Assembly: GCA_029204225.1 (NCBI GenBank)
Contig: CM055113.1
Span: forward strand, 26,773,462 to 26,837,461
Reading direction: 5' to 3'
DNA: 64,000 nucleotides
Source: Diphasiastrum complanatum
Lineage: Eukaryota > Streptophyta > Lycopodiopsida > Lycopodiales > Lycopodiaceae
Both the position numbers and the translations under genes were made by a program. The notes under the pieces were generated by a model. That model searched no databases and had not been told where the DNA came from. It saw nothing but the letters and a program-made list of their open reading frames with translations. Shown in pieces: positions 45,651 through 56,819 of this stretch (its first letter is position 1; the number at the start of each line of letters is the position of its first letter).

Positions 45651-47443
45651 GCCTCCTCCTAGTCAACCGTGGACGCTGTGACCTCGCACGTGCAGGCTTA
45701 GGATCAGGATCCTCATCAATGCTATTAGCATTATCAGATGGATCACTCTCATCCTCTGAGGAATCCTCGCTGTCGGCTTCATCTTCCGAGGTCTCTGCGT
45801 TGTCTTCGTCTTCTAGTGGCTCCTCGTCCTCGAGGGCTCGAGAACTGGAAGCCTCTCCCCCTGTCCTGCAACGTGCAGCAGCCCGAGTGGTAGGTCCTGC
45901 ACGCAGGGATTGGCAAAGGGTTACAATTCACAATCACAAGTTTCAATTCTAATTTCTAAAGCTAGAACTTACTACTTAGAACATGGGATGGAGCTCAAAG
46001 TTCAAACTTCCAAGGACCAACTTGTAGGGGCCCAAGCCTCAAGGCTCAAGGGCTAATTCAAATTTCAAAGCTTGAAATTAGAACTTAAAATTCACCTGCA
46101 AACTGCATGGCGTCATCATGGAGTAGTGCATACACGTCCTCCACCTCCTGTGAGACCTCGGTGGTAGGTTTGGAACCTTTGTCACATCAATGTCATCTGG
46201 ATTTACTTGCAGTATGTAGACAATAGAACAACACATTTAGAATGTCACTAAGGATTCAAATTTCAATGTGCAAACACAATTGCAACTATCAAATTACAAT
46301 TTACCTGCATGGGCTCCCTCGCCCCCTTCAGCTTCTTCAGAAGCCGCAGATTGGCGTGCACATACACCAACCTGTCTAATTGTGCAACACTGAGCCTGTT
46401 CCTCCTCTTCGTATGAATCAGAGAGAACAAACTCGAATTCCTCTCACATGCAACCGTTGTGCAATCCTGTGAGAGAATGCGTATGGCGAGCTTCTGCAAA
46501 ACAAGGCGCAATTGTCCTTCTCTGAGCCGCGCTCCTGGACACCCAAACTTAAGAGCCTCACGCCTGCACAGTGCACACGTGAGTTGTGACAATGCACATT
46601 GAAGATCATTCATGAGTGAGTGCCGAGTGTGACAATGTGGCCACTCACTTCATTGGGATTCAAGAAAGACTTGAAAAAATAACAAATGTTAGAGAATCGT
46701 CATGACTTATACCTGAAGACATTGAGATCATCCCTGAGTGAGTCCTGCATGACAGGATCACGATAGACCCTCTCAATGTATGTGTGCCATCCCTGTCGGA
46801 GCTCTGCATCATAGAACTGATCTTCATTCCTCCATAGAGAATGAAGAATGCAAGCCATAGCGTGTAGAGGCTGATGGAACCACTCCCACCTGGCTTGCCA
46901 CTTTTCTCTTATTTCTTCAACCTTATAAAATTTGAAAATCATACATCATACATGTCACATGGTGCATACTTATTACTACGTACTACATATTACATAAACA
47001 CTCATCAATCATGATAAGAGATAATGCATAATACAAACCTCTCTGCACTGAAGGCAATGTAGGTGCGAAACGAATCTGCTCTCCCAGCCTATCCATGAAC
47101 TCATAGAGAAGGCCCAAAGTTGCGCTGTCTCTATCTGTAAGGCGCATGACAGTGTAAAGAGGCTGCAATGCTATGATATTGGCCCGTGCATCATCCCAAA
47201 AAGGAGATGCTAGTACAATCCTCTCAAATCGCTGAGCCTTAGGCTCTTGTGAGTGCCTCCAATCACGCCAAGGCTGTAAGACCACCATCTGTCTCAAGCC
47301 GTCATGCACCTTCACGAGTTGCTCCAGAACAATGAAAATAAAGCCAAACCTGGAATGAATCATGATTGCAAATTGTATTAGCTTCAACAAAGCAATTATC
47401 AGATAACAAGGTTGAAACTCGAAAGTAGTTAGTAGTTGCTAGT

Positions 47444-47833
47444 TGTTGAAATAAATGCCTATTTTGCCCCTTGAGGCTTGTATACTTGTAACTTGTAAGT
47501 TGTGCATAAGACATGGGGGTAAAACATTTATGTACATAGTACACCCCACTTGTGCTAATTAGGCAAGTAAATCAAGTAGGTTAAGGACCCATGTGGGTTC
47601 TAGAGCTAGAATTAGCAAGACACCACCTCTATACATAACATGCTATATGTAGCCCAAACTTTGGAGGGGTTTCCACGCCCTACTACACTTTGAATATTCA
47701 TTCATGTTGTGTGAACTTTGAAGTCCTCTCTCTCTTGCTTTTGTGTTCTACTCCATAGCTGGTTTTCTGAAGCTTTCATAGTGTCCTTACTATGCTGTTA
47801 TGATACTCCATAGCTAGGCCTTGGAATCTGACA
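47444..47833 (+). repeat. Copia-D 5' LTR
   Basis: This 390-bp LTR starts TGTTGAAAT and ends ATCTGACA. CTCTCTCTCTTGC lies near 47,727. It differs from the 3' copy at three positions by eye. Confidence 0.95.
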
Positions 47834-47845
47834 TGGTATCAGAGC
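47834..47845 (+). promoter_or_regulatory. Copia-D primer-binding site
   Basis: TGGTATCAGAGC directly follows the LTR and is complementary to initiator tRNA-Met. Confidence 0.95.
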
Positions 47846-48256
47846 AGGTTATGTTGCCTGTGGTGTGGTGAAAGCTTGGACCTGTTTTTGATCAGATTCC
47901 TGCCATTCCTGGAGAGCAGCTTACCTTTGAGGAGGGAGCAATTTTTGTAGGGGCATCTGATCTCTGTGCTATCTGTATGGTTGGAGTACTGTTGGCAAGG
48001 GGAGTACAGGGAGCCAAAAAGTTTCTAATTTGAGACAAAATTTTTTGAGTCCTTTTGGACAGCCACGACTGTAGGAGGGCGCTTTCTACAGTGGGGACTT
48101 TAGTGAAAGTTCTGAGTGGATCTTGGACAAGGGCTAGGACAGCCATACAGGGGGATAGTTTCAAATCCAAAAGCTGAGGGTTATTGAGCAAGTGGCTGCA
48201 TACCCTAGTTGGGTGAAAACCCCAGTTTGCCTTTTGTGTTTTAATTCTATCCAGCT

Positions 48257-51200
48257 ATGTCTAGTCTTGCAGAGAGCATGCTGAGTGAAGCCAGCCGGCT
48301 TGATGTCACTAACTTTAGCATATGGAAATTCAAGATCAAGAACATTCTTGAAGACAAAGAATGTTGGAAGCTTGTGACAGGTGAGGAGCCTGTCTCAACA
48401 TCTGAACTTGAACTTAAGGACTATATCAAGAGAGGGGAAAAGGCACACAGAATCATCAACATGTCAGTGAGGGATAATGTGATTCCTCTAATCAGGTCAG
48501 CCAAAGGGCCTGTGGATGCATGGCACATTCTTTGTGCATTGTATGAGACAACAAGTACAACCAGGTTTCTCTACTTGAAGAACAAGTTGTATACTCTCAG
48601 AATGGAGACAGGGGAGACAGTTACTGATCATCTTACTAAGATTCAGGATATTAGATATCAGCTTTCTGTACTTGGAGAGTCTATTGCTGACAAAGACTTG
48701 GTGCCAATAGTTCTGAATAGCTTGTCATATGCTTATCAGAACTTTGTGATGATGATATCAGTGAGAGAGAAGATCCCTACCTATGAAGAAGTCTATGGTC
48801 TCTTGTTACAGGAGGAGATGAGGAGAGTTAATCTCTCCAAGAGGGAAGATTTCCAGGAGCATGCCTTTGCTTCTAAGAAGAAGCAAAATCCAGCTAAGGA
48901 TAAGAAGAAAGGTAAAGGCAAGAACAAAGGAACACCACAAACACTTGAGCAAGGAATGGAGAACTTGCAGATGTCAGAAGCACAACCCTCCTCGAATACT
49001 TCTTCCACACCTCGAAGGAAGGGGAATTGCAATTACTGTGGTAAATATGGACACTTTGCTTTTGAGTGCAGGAAGAAGCTTGCAGACCAAAAGAAGGGCA
49101 CAAAGAAGCAAGGAGGAAATGTTGTTGAGAGTGTTGCAAGAGAGGAGCAGAGTGACATAAGGCAAGCTGAGTTATTCTCTGTTGCATTGGCTTCACAAGC
49201 TACAACAGGTGGTTGGTACATTGACTCAGGTGCTTCAAAGCACATGACCCCTCATAGGGATTGGTTTGATACCTTTGTGGGGATTAGTGATGGACAAGAG
49301 GTGTGCCTAGGTGACAACTCAACACACAAGGTCAAGGGAAAGGGCACAGTACCTGTAAAGCTTCCATCAGGAGAAGTCAAAGTCATTAAGAATGTCTTAT
49401 ATGTACCAGGACTTGCTAAAAATCTTCTTTCAGTAGGAGCTATCACTCAACAAAATATGAAAGTAGAATTTGATGCTACTTCTTGTCTTGTGTTGGACTT
49501 GAGTGATAATATGAAGGTTGTGGCCAAAGGATTGCAGGAAGATAATCTATACAAGTTATACACTTCTATCCCTAGTCAGCATGCTTATACAGCAAAAGGA
49601 GGGGATGTGGATAGGTTGTGGCATGAGAGGTATGGACATCTTGGCTACCAAAGCATGCAGGTGTTGAACCAGCATCATATGGTGGAGGGGCTTCCAGTTG
49701 TTAAGCCAAGCTCTTTAGTCTGCGAGGCTTGCGCTATGGGAAAACAACAAAGACATAAGTTTCCCAAGGAAAGCACCACCAAGGCAGCAGGCATACTTGA
49801 CTTGATAGATTCAGATTTGTGGGGGCCAACCCAAACAAAATCTGCAGGGGGGGCATATTACTTTATGACCTTTATTGATGACTTCTCACGCAAGATTTGG
49901 ATTTATTTCTTGAAGTTAAAAGTTTAAGCATTCAAGTACTTCCTGCATTTCAAAGCTTTGGTAGAAGAACATTCAGGAAAGAAGATAAAGATGCTCTGGT
50001 CAGATGGTGGTGGAGAGTTCAGTAAGACAGAATTTGTGGAATTCTGCAAAGCCAATGGGATCAAAAGGCAGCTTACAGCTCCTCATACCCCTCAGCAAAA
50101 CGGCGTAGCAGAGAGAAAGAACAGAACTATTGTGGAGTGTGCAAGGTGCATGCTCAAGGCAAAGGGGTTGCCCAACTCTTTTTGGGGCGAGGCAATGCAC
50201 ACAGCAGTGTTTCTGTTGAATAGAAGTCCAACAAAAGCTGTGGAAGGCAAGACTTTAGAAGAGGCATTTAGCGGCATTAAGCCCAAGGTAGGCGCTTTGC
50301 GAGTGTTTGGTTGTACAGCCTATGCCCATATTCCCAAGGATAACAGGAAGAAGCTGGATGCAAAATCAGCAAAGAGTATTTTCTTGGGATACAGTGAAGA
50401 AAGCAAAGCTTACAGACTTTACGATCTTACTAGCAAGAAGAGGATCATAAGTCGAGATGTGATCTTTGAAGAAGATCAAACGCCTCCTATAGAGGAACTT
50501 GAGATGGAGGACGGTACAAGTGAATTTGTGCCAATACTTGATGACCCACATCCATATATTGGGGAGCCTCAGGATGATCATATGAGTGATCAAGAGGAAG
50601 AATCCGAGGAGGCTAGGAAGCGGAAGGAAAGGGGCAAATCTGTTGAGTCCTTTCACCGTCTTCATCACCAACTGCAAGGAAGAAGTTTCCCAAGTGGTAT
50701 TGGCAAACTGTGCAAGATGGTTTGATATTGGATGAGGGAGAGAGCAGCAATCCAGGGGCTAGGAGGTCTCAAAGGCAAGCCCAGCAGCATGAACACCAGG
50801 AGACAAACTATGCACTTATGACTACTATTTTGGATTCACAAGATCCACATACATTCGTTGAGGCAGCAGATGAGAAGGTATGGCAACATGCTATGCAAGA
50901 GGAGTACGACTCCATTCTCAAGAATGATACATGGGATTTGGTGAAGTTACCAAAAGGGAAGCGTCCTATTGGCTGTAAGTGGGTCTACAGGACCAAATAC
51001 AAATCTGATGGGAGCATCGAAAAGCATAAGGCAAGGCTGGTTGCTAAAGGCTATGCACAGAAGGAGGGCTTGGACTATGATGAGACGTTTGCACCGGTAG
51101 CTAAGATGACGTCTATCAGGTTGGTTTTAGCATTGGCTGCATTTTTTGGTTGGGAGGTCCATCAAATGGACGTGAAGAGTGCTTTTCTTAATGGACAGTT

Positions 51201-52391
51201 GGCTGAAGAAGTCTACATGGAACAGCCACAAGGTTTTGAGGCTAAGGGCAAGGAAAGTATGGTATGCAGGCTTAAGAAGGCCTTATATGGTTTGAAGCAG
51301 GCACCCAGGGCCTGGTATAGTCGTATTGACGACTATTTTGCCAAAGAGCAATTCATAAAGAGTCAGTCGGATTGCAACCTGTTCGTGAAGGAGGAAGATG
51401 GGAACATTGTTTTGATAGTTTTCTATGTGGATGACTTGGTCATCACAGGTAACAATGGGCAGCTTATTGAAAAGGTGAAGGCTCATTTATCAAATGAGTT
51501 CGAGATGAAGGATTTGGGCTTAATCCACTATTGTCTTGGTTTGGAGGTTTGGAAAAAGGAAAACTGTGTGTTTATTTCCCAAGCCAACTATGCATGTGAA
51601 GTTTTGAACAGGTTCAACATGCAGGATTGCAAACCCGTTTCCACGCCCATTGATACCAGCAGTAAGCCATCCAGAGATGATGGCACTCCTTTTGTGGACG
51701 AGACTCTTTATAGGCAACTTGTTGGTAGCCTGATTTATCTCACCACTACGAGACCAGACATTTCCTATGCGGTTGGTGTAGCAAGCCAGTTCATGAGTTC
51801 TCCAACTGAAGCACATTGGAAAGCAGCCAAGAGGGTTTTGAGGTATGTCAAAGGGACAACCTGCTATGGGATTGAGTACACAGATGACCAAAGCTTCAGC
51901 TTGGAGGCTTTACTGATTCAGATTGGGGAGGTGATAGGGATGATCGAAAGTCTACCACAGGTTACACTTTTAACCTTGGTTCAGGGGCCATTTCTTGGTG
52001 TAGCAAGAAACAGCCCACAGTTACCTTATCATCGACAGAGGCTGAGTACAGGGCAACGACAAAAGCTACCTGCGAGGCAATATGGCTCAGGAGACTTCTT
52101 GGGGAGGTGCAGATTCCACAGGATGGTCCTACTATTCTTCAGTGTGACAGCCAGAGTTGCATCCAGCTTGCCAAAAATCCTGTGTACCATGCTCGTACGA
52201 AGCATATTGAGGTGGATCAACACTTCTTACGAGAGAAGATACAAAGTGGAGAAATTCAGCTCGAGTACTGTGATACCAACGAACAAGCAGCAGATATCTT
52301 TACTAAGGCACTTAGTAGAGAAAAATTTGAAAAGTTTCGTAGCATGCTAGGTGTTGGTATGAACAAAATAGCCATTGAGGGGGGGTGTTGA
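48257..52391 (+). pseudogene. Copia-D gag-pol polyprotein with one stop and two frameshifts
   Basis: The ATG at 48,257 starts a copia gag (UBN2; FSIWKFKIKNIL near the N-terminus). The zinc knuckle CNYCGKYGHFAFEC is at about residues 258-271, protease WYIDSGASKHM at about 319-329 and the pre-integrase LWHERYGHLG at about 453. Integrase follows (DSDLWGP, FIDDFSRKIWIYF), broken by TAA at 49,925-49,927, then continues through WSDGGGEF and GVAERKNRT in the same frame. A one-base gain near 50,655 shifts the frame in the linker. RT is then open (CKWVYRTKYK, MDVKSAFLNG, YVDD at 51,424-51,435). A one-base loss near 51,907 breaks RNase H, whose end ([22 protein letters not shown]) lies in another frame at 52,107-52,391. 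All catalytic motifs remain visible. Confidence 0.95.
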
Positions 52392-52775
52392 AATAAATGC
52401 CTATTTTGCCCCTTAAGGCTTGTATACTTGTAACTTGTAAGTTGTGCATAAGACATGGGGGTAAAACATTTATGTACATAGTACACCCCACTTGTGCTAA
52501 TTAGGCAAGTAAATCAAGTAGGTTAAGGACCCATGTGGGTTCTAGAGCTAGAATTAGCAAGACACCACCTCTATACATAACATGCTATATGTAGCCCAAA
52601 CTTTGGAGGGGTTTCCACGCCCTACTACACTTTGAATATTCATTCATGTTGTGTGAACTTTGAAGTCCTCTCTCTCTTGCTTTTGTGTTCTACTCCATAG
52701 CTGGTTTTCTGAAGCTTTCATAGTGTGCTTACTATGCTGTTATGATACTCCATAGCTAGGCCTTGGAATTTGACA
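52386..52775 (+). repeat. Copia-D 3' LTR
   Basis: This 390-bp LTR directly follows the G-rich tract and overlaps the last codons of the RNase H frame. It ends ATTTGACA, with the CTAGT duplication next to it. Confidence 0.95.
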
Positions 52776-54060
52776 CTAGTAAGCTATGTACTAGCTTCTA
52801 AGTAGTAAGAATCGAAGTGATGAATAAGATTTGATGAATAGAAAAGTAGACCTGGGCAAGCCTCAAAATGTCGAGGCTAGAATACTCCCTGAACATGCTC
52901 AGGACCCTCGGTCTCTTTGTGACAAACCTCACCAAGAACCGGCCTATGTCTAGTACCTCCGCAATCCATGGCAACTTTGCTATATCCTCAAACAAGAGGT
53001 CTAAGCAATGTGCAGCACAGGGTGACCAAAAGATCCAAGGGTACTTTTCATTTACGAGCTTCCCCATGGCAACACAATTTGCCGCATTGTCGGTGACGAC
53101 CTGCAAAGCACAACAATCATCAATGCAACATCCGACATCGATCTTGTCTGAAGTCCATGATCCAAGAAGCAACATTGAACAAGTATCGTAAGTAAAACGT
53201 TTTCACTCATTTTTATTTCTCACTACTCAACTGAAAGCCAAGAATCAATACTTGCACAACATTCTCTTTGCCGACCTTCACAATGGCCCCGTCAATAAAT
53301 CCAAACAATGTCTGGGCATCCAAGCTTAAGCCTGAGGTGTCGATGGATCTCTAGAACGTTGTGCCCAAGCAAGAAGAAACCAATATATTTACAATATGGC
53401 GCTCCTTGGTATCAGTCCAACCATCTGATATGATGGAGCACCCATACCTAGTTCAAAAGATCCCATTGCCCACAAAATTCAGATTTCAGAATGGCAATTG
53501 TCAATTGCATTAAAATTTAACAATTTATGTAATTGGTCAATAAATATAACTATTTCAATCATTCTTAATTTATAAAACATAAAAGTCAAGAGATAGAACT
53601 TAGAAGTTAGAACTTGGCACTCGCCACTTCAAACTTGGAATTTCAAGTTAGAACATAAATGACATTACATATTAGTAATTACATTAACGTAGGGTTTAGG
53701 AATCAGGATTTACCTGGCCCATGATCTCTTGGTAGGCTCTAGCTCCCTATCCACGGAGTCTCACTCGGCAACCAACTGAGTCGTCCTCAACTGCTGCATG
53801 GATGGTCCCTCCCACTCTGAACTAATCCTAGATACATGTCTCATCATCTCCCTCCATGCAGGGGTCGCAGCCAAGTGAAAGGGGAGGCTGCACATGTCGA
53901 AACACCTCCTAACAGATACATTGGCATTCTCCTTGTTACTTTGCTGGCAGGATGCCACATACACATCTCTGCCCCTAAGATGTGTACCAGTGTGGCTCTG
54001 GGCATGAGAAGAGCCTCGTGACAACAGTGTCACCGCATCACTCTGACTCTGAGTCTGACC

Positions 54061-54538
54061 CTGTGATGTCGAAGGGTATGCTGGAACTATTGCACATTGT
54101 CAATGGCCACAAATTAATAGTTACTATTTAGATTCTAGAATCTACGACAATGGAGATAGAATCTAGATGAATCGTAATAGACTGTAGTAGTCTGTAGATT
54201 GTAGTAATGTCAAAGTACATACGACATGCAATAATTTATAATTTACAACACAATCATCAATGCAAATATTTTCTATTTAGCATCTAGCAACAACTTGCAA
54301 TTGTCAATAACTCAGGTGATAGGATCTAGGATCAAATTTAGGATCCACAGCTTGCTGGGTTTTCCATTTCTACTTGCATGACAGTTTCATGTCAAGTTTT
54401 TACATTGCATGTTCCCTTCCTAGTTATTTTAAGATCAAGTAGACCTTGAAATCAACATTACTAGGGTCTTGTGTTCATAATTTCAAGCTATTCTAGCATC
54501 ATTATTTTACAACACACCTAACAAGGCACGAAACATTG
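54061..54538 (-). other. hAT-2 upstream region and probable right terminus
   Basis: No gene. The segment ends GGCACGAAACATTG at 54,538. On the minus strand this reads CAATGTTTCGTGCC, a good hAT terminal sequence, and gypsy-2 integrase resumes at the next base. The dense subterminal repeats seen in hAT-1 are lacking. The expected 8-bp duplication TACATAGT has no exact partner on the left side. Confidence 0.5.
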
Positions 54539-55085
54539 TACATAGTCATCAATATATATGTGGCCAAAAGTGTCGGCTAACTAACTCAGCCGTCGTATCC
54601 ATACATGGATGCCTTGTTCAAGGACTATCATGACACTCATGGAGGATCTTCTTATGAAGTCCATTCATGTCTGGCATGGATAGCTTATCATTCCTCTTAA
54701 GCATACCATCAATGATGTATACCAAGTAAGTGTGTACCCCATCAGAGGTACCTATTTGAGTGGTACCATTTGAACTATCGGTAGTGACTTGTGCACTAGG
54801 CCCACACTCGTTGGCAATGCTCATTTGACTGCTGACCATGCCTGAACTTTACCACAAGGTCACTCTTTATGACTATAAAGGCCATCTAATACATCGTGCG
54901 AGATAATGCATCGGCTACCACATTCTCCTTTTTGCAATAGTGAATTTCCAAATGGAATTCCTGCATCGTCCTAGCGCTCTTGGCAGCCTCTTAACTTTGG
55001 CTGATTGCAAAAATAGTTGAGAGTATTGTTGTCAGTATAAACTGCTAAGTAGCATTCTAAGAGTAGCTTTAGTAGCTTTGACAAG
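54539..55085 (-). pseudogene. Gypsy-2 RNase H end and integrase zinc-binding region
   Basis: Read on the minus strand: an RNase H segment with VYTDNNTLNYF (about 55,045-55,010), EFHLEIHYCKKENVVADALSR (about 54,975-54,900), a spacer, then the integrase zinc-binding part (MNGLHKKILHECHDSP, then a damaged continuation ending RHFWPHIY) to about 54,545. This is the order of Ty3-gypsy pol. Frameshifts and stops show it is dead. It is the upstream portion of the integrase found at 45,230-45,043 and 39,180-38,290. Confidence 0.8.
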
Positions 55086-55493
55086 GAGATTGAGAGCAAG
55101 GATTAGAGAGAGGGTCTCCATCTTATGAGGCTTGTAGGAAATAGAAGCCTAAGGATCCAGGATCTTAACTATTCAATCACACAAAGCATTCTCAAAAGAA
55201 AGAGAGAGATGGCTAGAAACCTCTTGTAGAAACTCGTGGACACCCAAGGAGAATAGTTAGTATTGCTTACAAAAGTACATAGAAAGAATAAGGTACTTCC
55301 AATATGTCAAGTTGGGGTACTTAATGTCACAATTAGGCCTAGTGGACCCACCACGAGTCCCTATCAAGATAAGTTCATATTAACTTGCTAAATCTAAGTT
55401 TAGTAGGCCTAATAGAGATAAATAAACCATGGTTAAACAACTCTCGACCTTTTGGGTCAAAGTAACCTATGGTAATTCCATTTACATTCCAAC
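55086..55493 (-). repeat. Probable solo or truncated copia-type LTR
   Basis: On the minus strand a purine tract (TTTAAGGAGGG) precedes TGTTGGAATGTAAATGG at 55,493, the usual junction between the end of pol and a copia-type 3' LTR. Just before it, the minus frame reads HFHLRRVLE, which resembles the tail seen before some copia LTRs. The sequence down to about 55,086 is non-coding and would be the LTR. No partner LTR is present and the lower end is only bounded by gypsy-2 similarity. Confidence 0.4.
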
Positions 55494-56350
55494 ACCCTCC
55501 TTAAATGGAAATGCATAACATAACATGTAGTAACTTCTCGAAAGAGAAAAATGCAACTTGCTGTCCAAACTTCATGTCGCCAAATAAACTTTGGTGAGGA
55601 TTTGCATGCTCCATCCGAAGTAGGGAACCAACATAAACTCGGCAATAAGTCGAACATGGACTTGTAATCCATCATAGGCTCCCACATCATTCGAAAAAAC
55701 TTCTTACCATAAGGACAATAAAAAAGAGTACCAAACCTTACCATCAATGATTTGCTCACATAGAATAGGCAATGTACCAACATCATGATGAAGGATAAGT
55801 AAGTGTAGAACCAAAAAAATCAGCAGGAGGTACTGATTTTAAAGAGGCATGTGCTTTTCCTTTGTAGTAAGACATTTCTTTGTTGTCTTGCAAAGTCTCC
55901 AATAGCCGACAAGAAACTATTAGGGGCTGTTCAACACTTTGCTGCTCAAAGTGTTCCCGACATGGACCGTTCCCTAAGCATAATGGACTGCTCATGATGT
56001 AAAATGGGCTGTAAATGACCAAAAGAAGATGACTGAACCTGCTGTCCAACGTCTTCATCATAAAAATTTGGCAAACTATCCAGAGATGCGTCAACGATGG
56101 CGTCATCAAAGCTGTCCCTTGAAGAGGCATGGGATGACATAGAAATTCTCTCCAAACAAATGCTCGCTCTTAACACTTTGAACAGAAGTACTAATTGACA
56201 CATGTTGGCTCCCTCCTCGATGTAGAACCCTCGTCGAGTTTCAGAATACCAAAAATATATGTTTATGAGAGCTGCAAATGTTTACAAGAAGCATAGTAAC
56301 ATCTGCAAGTGTTATTTCAATGTCTTGAGTAACTCAGAACCCTCATAGAC
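55494..56350 (-). other. Open minus-strand sequence of unknown identity
   Basis: Two minus-strand frames (55,786-55,457 and 56,130-55,783) are open for 109 and 115 codons and nearly abut. I recognise no domain. They may be degenerate internal sequence of the LTR element that ends at 55,493. No integrase, RT or RNase H signature is visible, so I do not assign a function. Confidence 0.3.
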
Positions 56351-56529
56351 CAATGTTTCATGAATTGGCGATTCAAACTAGGAATCGTGGTTCGAATCGG
56401 TCCGGTTCAAATCGGCGGATTCAAATCGGAAACCTCCTCGAATCGGCCGATTCGAACCTGACTTGGCCGGTTCGAACCAGTTGAATTGGCCAATTCGAAC
56501 CGCCTATTCGAACCGGTGCATGAAGATTC
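56351..56529. mobile_element. Probable short non-autonomous hAT element (MITE)
   Basis: The left end CAATGTTTCATGAATTGG is a typical hAT terminus. The following 160 bp are packed with GATTCGAATCGG and GGTTCGAACC motifs in both orientations, including CGAATCGGCCGATTCG. At the other end, TGCATGAAGATTC could be an eroded inverted copy of the left terminus. No coding sequence fits. The 8-bp duplication is not clear, so the right border is uncertain. Confidence 0.5.
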
Positions 56530-56559
56530 TGAATAGGAAGGAAACACTACAGGGACATT

Positions 56560-56814
56560 ATGTGGAGCATAAGATTGGAGATCAACATCAAGGTGGTCCC
56601 ACTTGTTGACAAGCCCACAAAAAACTCATTCAAAGGGTGGAAGGAGTTTTGTCATGAGCACATCAAAACAATTCAGATGGAAGTGGTAGAATGGAAGTCA
56701 CTCTATTATGTGGAGGCTGCTAAGGGACAATTGTTATTTGTGTATGCTTTCAACTTAGGGGATGTGGAGCAAGGCATTGCCAATCAGATTGCCCACATCG
56801 AGGTAATCCAATAA
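56560..56814 (+). CDS. Unidentified open frame of 84 codons
   Basis: The frame begins with ATG at 56,560 and ends with TAA. It contains WKEFCHEHIKTIQ, VVEWKSLYYVEAAKGQ and FNLGDVEQGIANQIAHIE segments. I recognise no family. It has mixed hydrophobic and charged residues and no simple-sequence bias, which makes it look more protein-like than most short frames here. GAGGTAATCC at its end could be a splice donor, so it might be one exon of a gene or of a transposon. No start context, promoter or partner exon was found. Confidence 0.25.
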   Translation: MWSIRLEINIKVVPLVDKPTKNSFKGWKEFCHEHIKTIQMEVVEWKSLYYVEAAKGQLLFVYAFNLGDVEQGIANQIAHIEVIQ

Positions 56815-56819
56815 CTTTT

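Larger units (their letters stand above)
47444..52775 (+). mobile_element. Copia-D, full-length Ty1-copia retrotransposon
   Basis: This 5,332-bp element has two 390-bp LTRs and a perfect 5-bp target duplication CTAGT (47,439-47,443 and 52,776-52,780). The primer site TGGTATCAGAGC at 47,834 and a G-rich purine tract at 52,376-52,385 are in place. I count three differences between the LTRs, so insertion was recent. It lies in an intron of the hAT-2 transposase, in the opposite direction. Its coding region has one stop and two frameshifts. Confidence 0.96.
45655..54060 (-). pseudogene. hAT-2 transposase, multi-exon, split by Copia-D
   Basis: This is a minus-strand paralogue of the hAT-1 transposase. 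Exons, high to low coordinate: about 54,060-53,714 (RRCFDMCSLPFHLAATPAWREMM); about 53,455-53,252 (DUF659 start with SDGWTD and an in-frame TAG); about 53,105-52,855 (VVTDNAANCVAMGKLVNEKYP, SPCAAHCLDLLFEDI); then Copia-D; about 47,348-47,040; 46,935-46,728; 46,605-46,305 (dimerisation, ACERN.S.FSLIHTKRRNRL); about 46,220-46,095; and 45,905-45,655 (Asp/Glu/Ser-rich tail). The BED exon is not recognisable. Copia-D lies in the intron between the third and fourth listed exons. Frameshifts and the stop make it a pseudogene. Confidence 0.8.
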
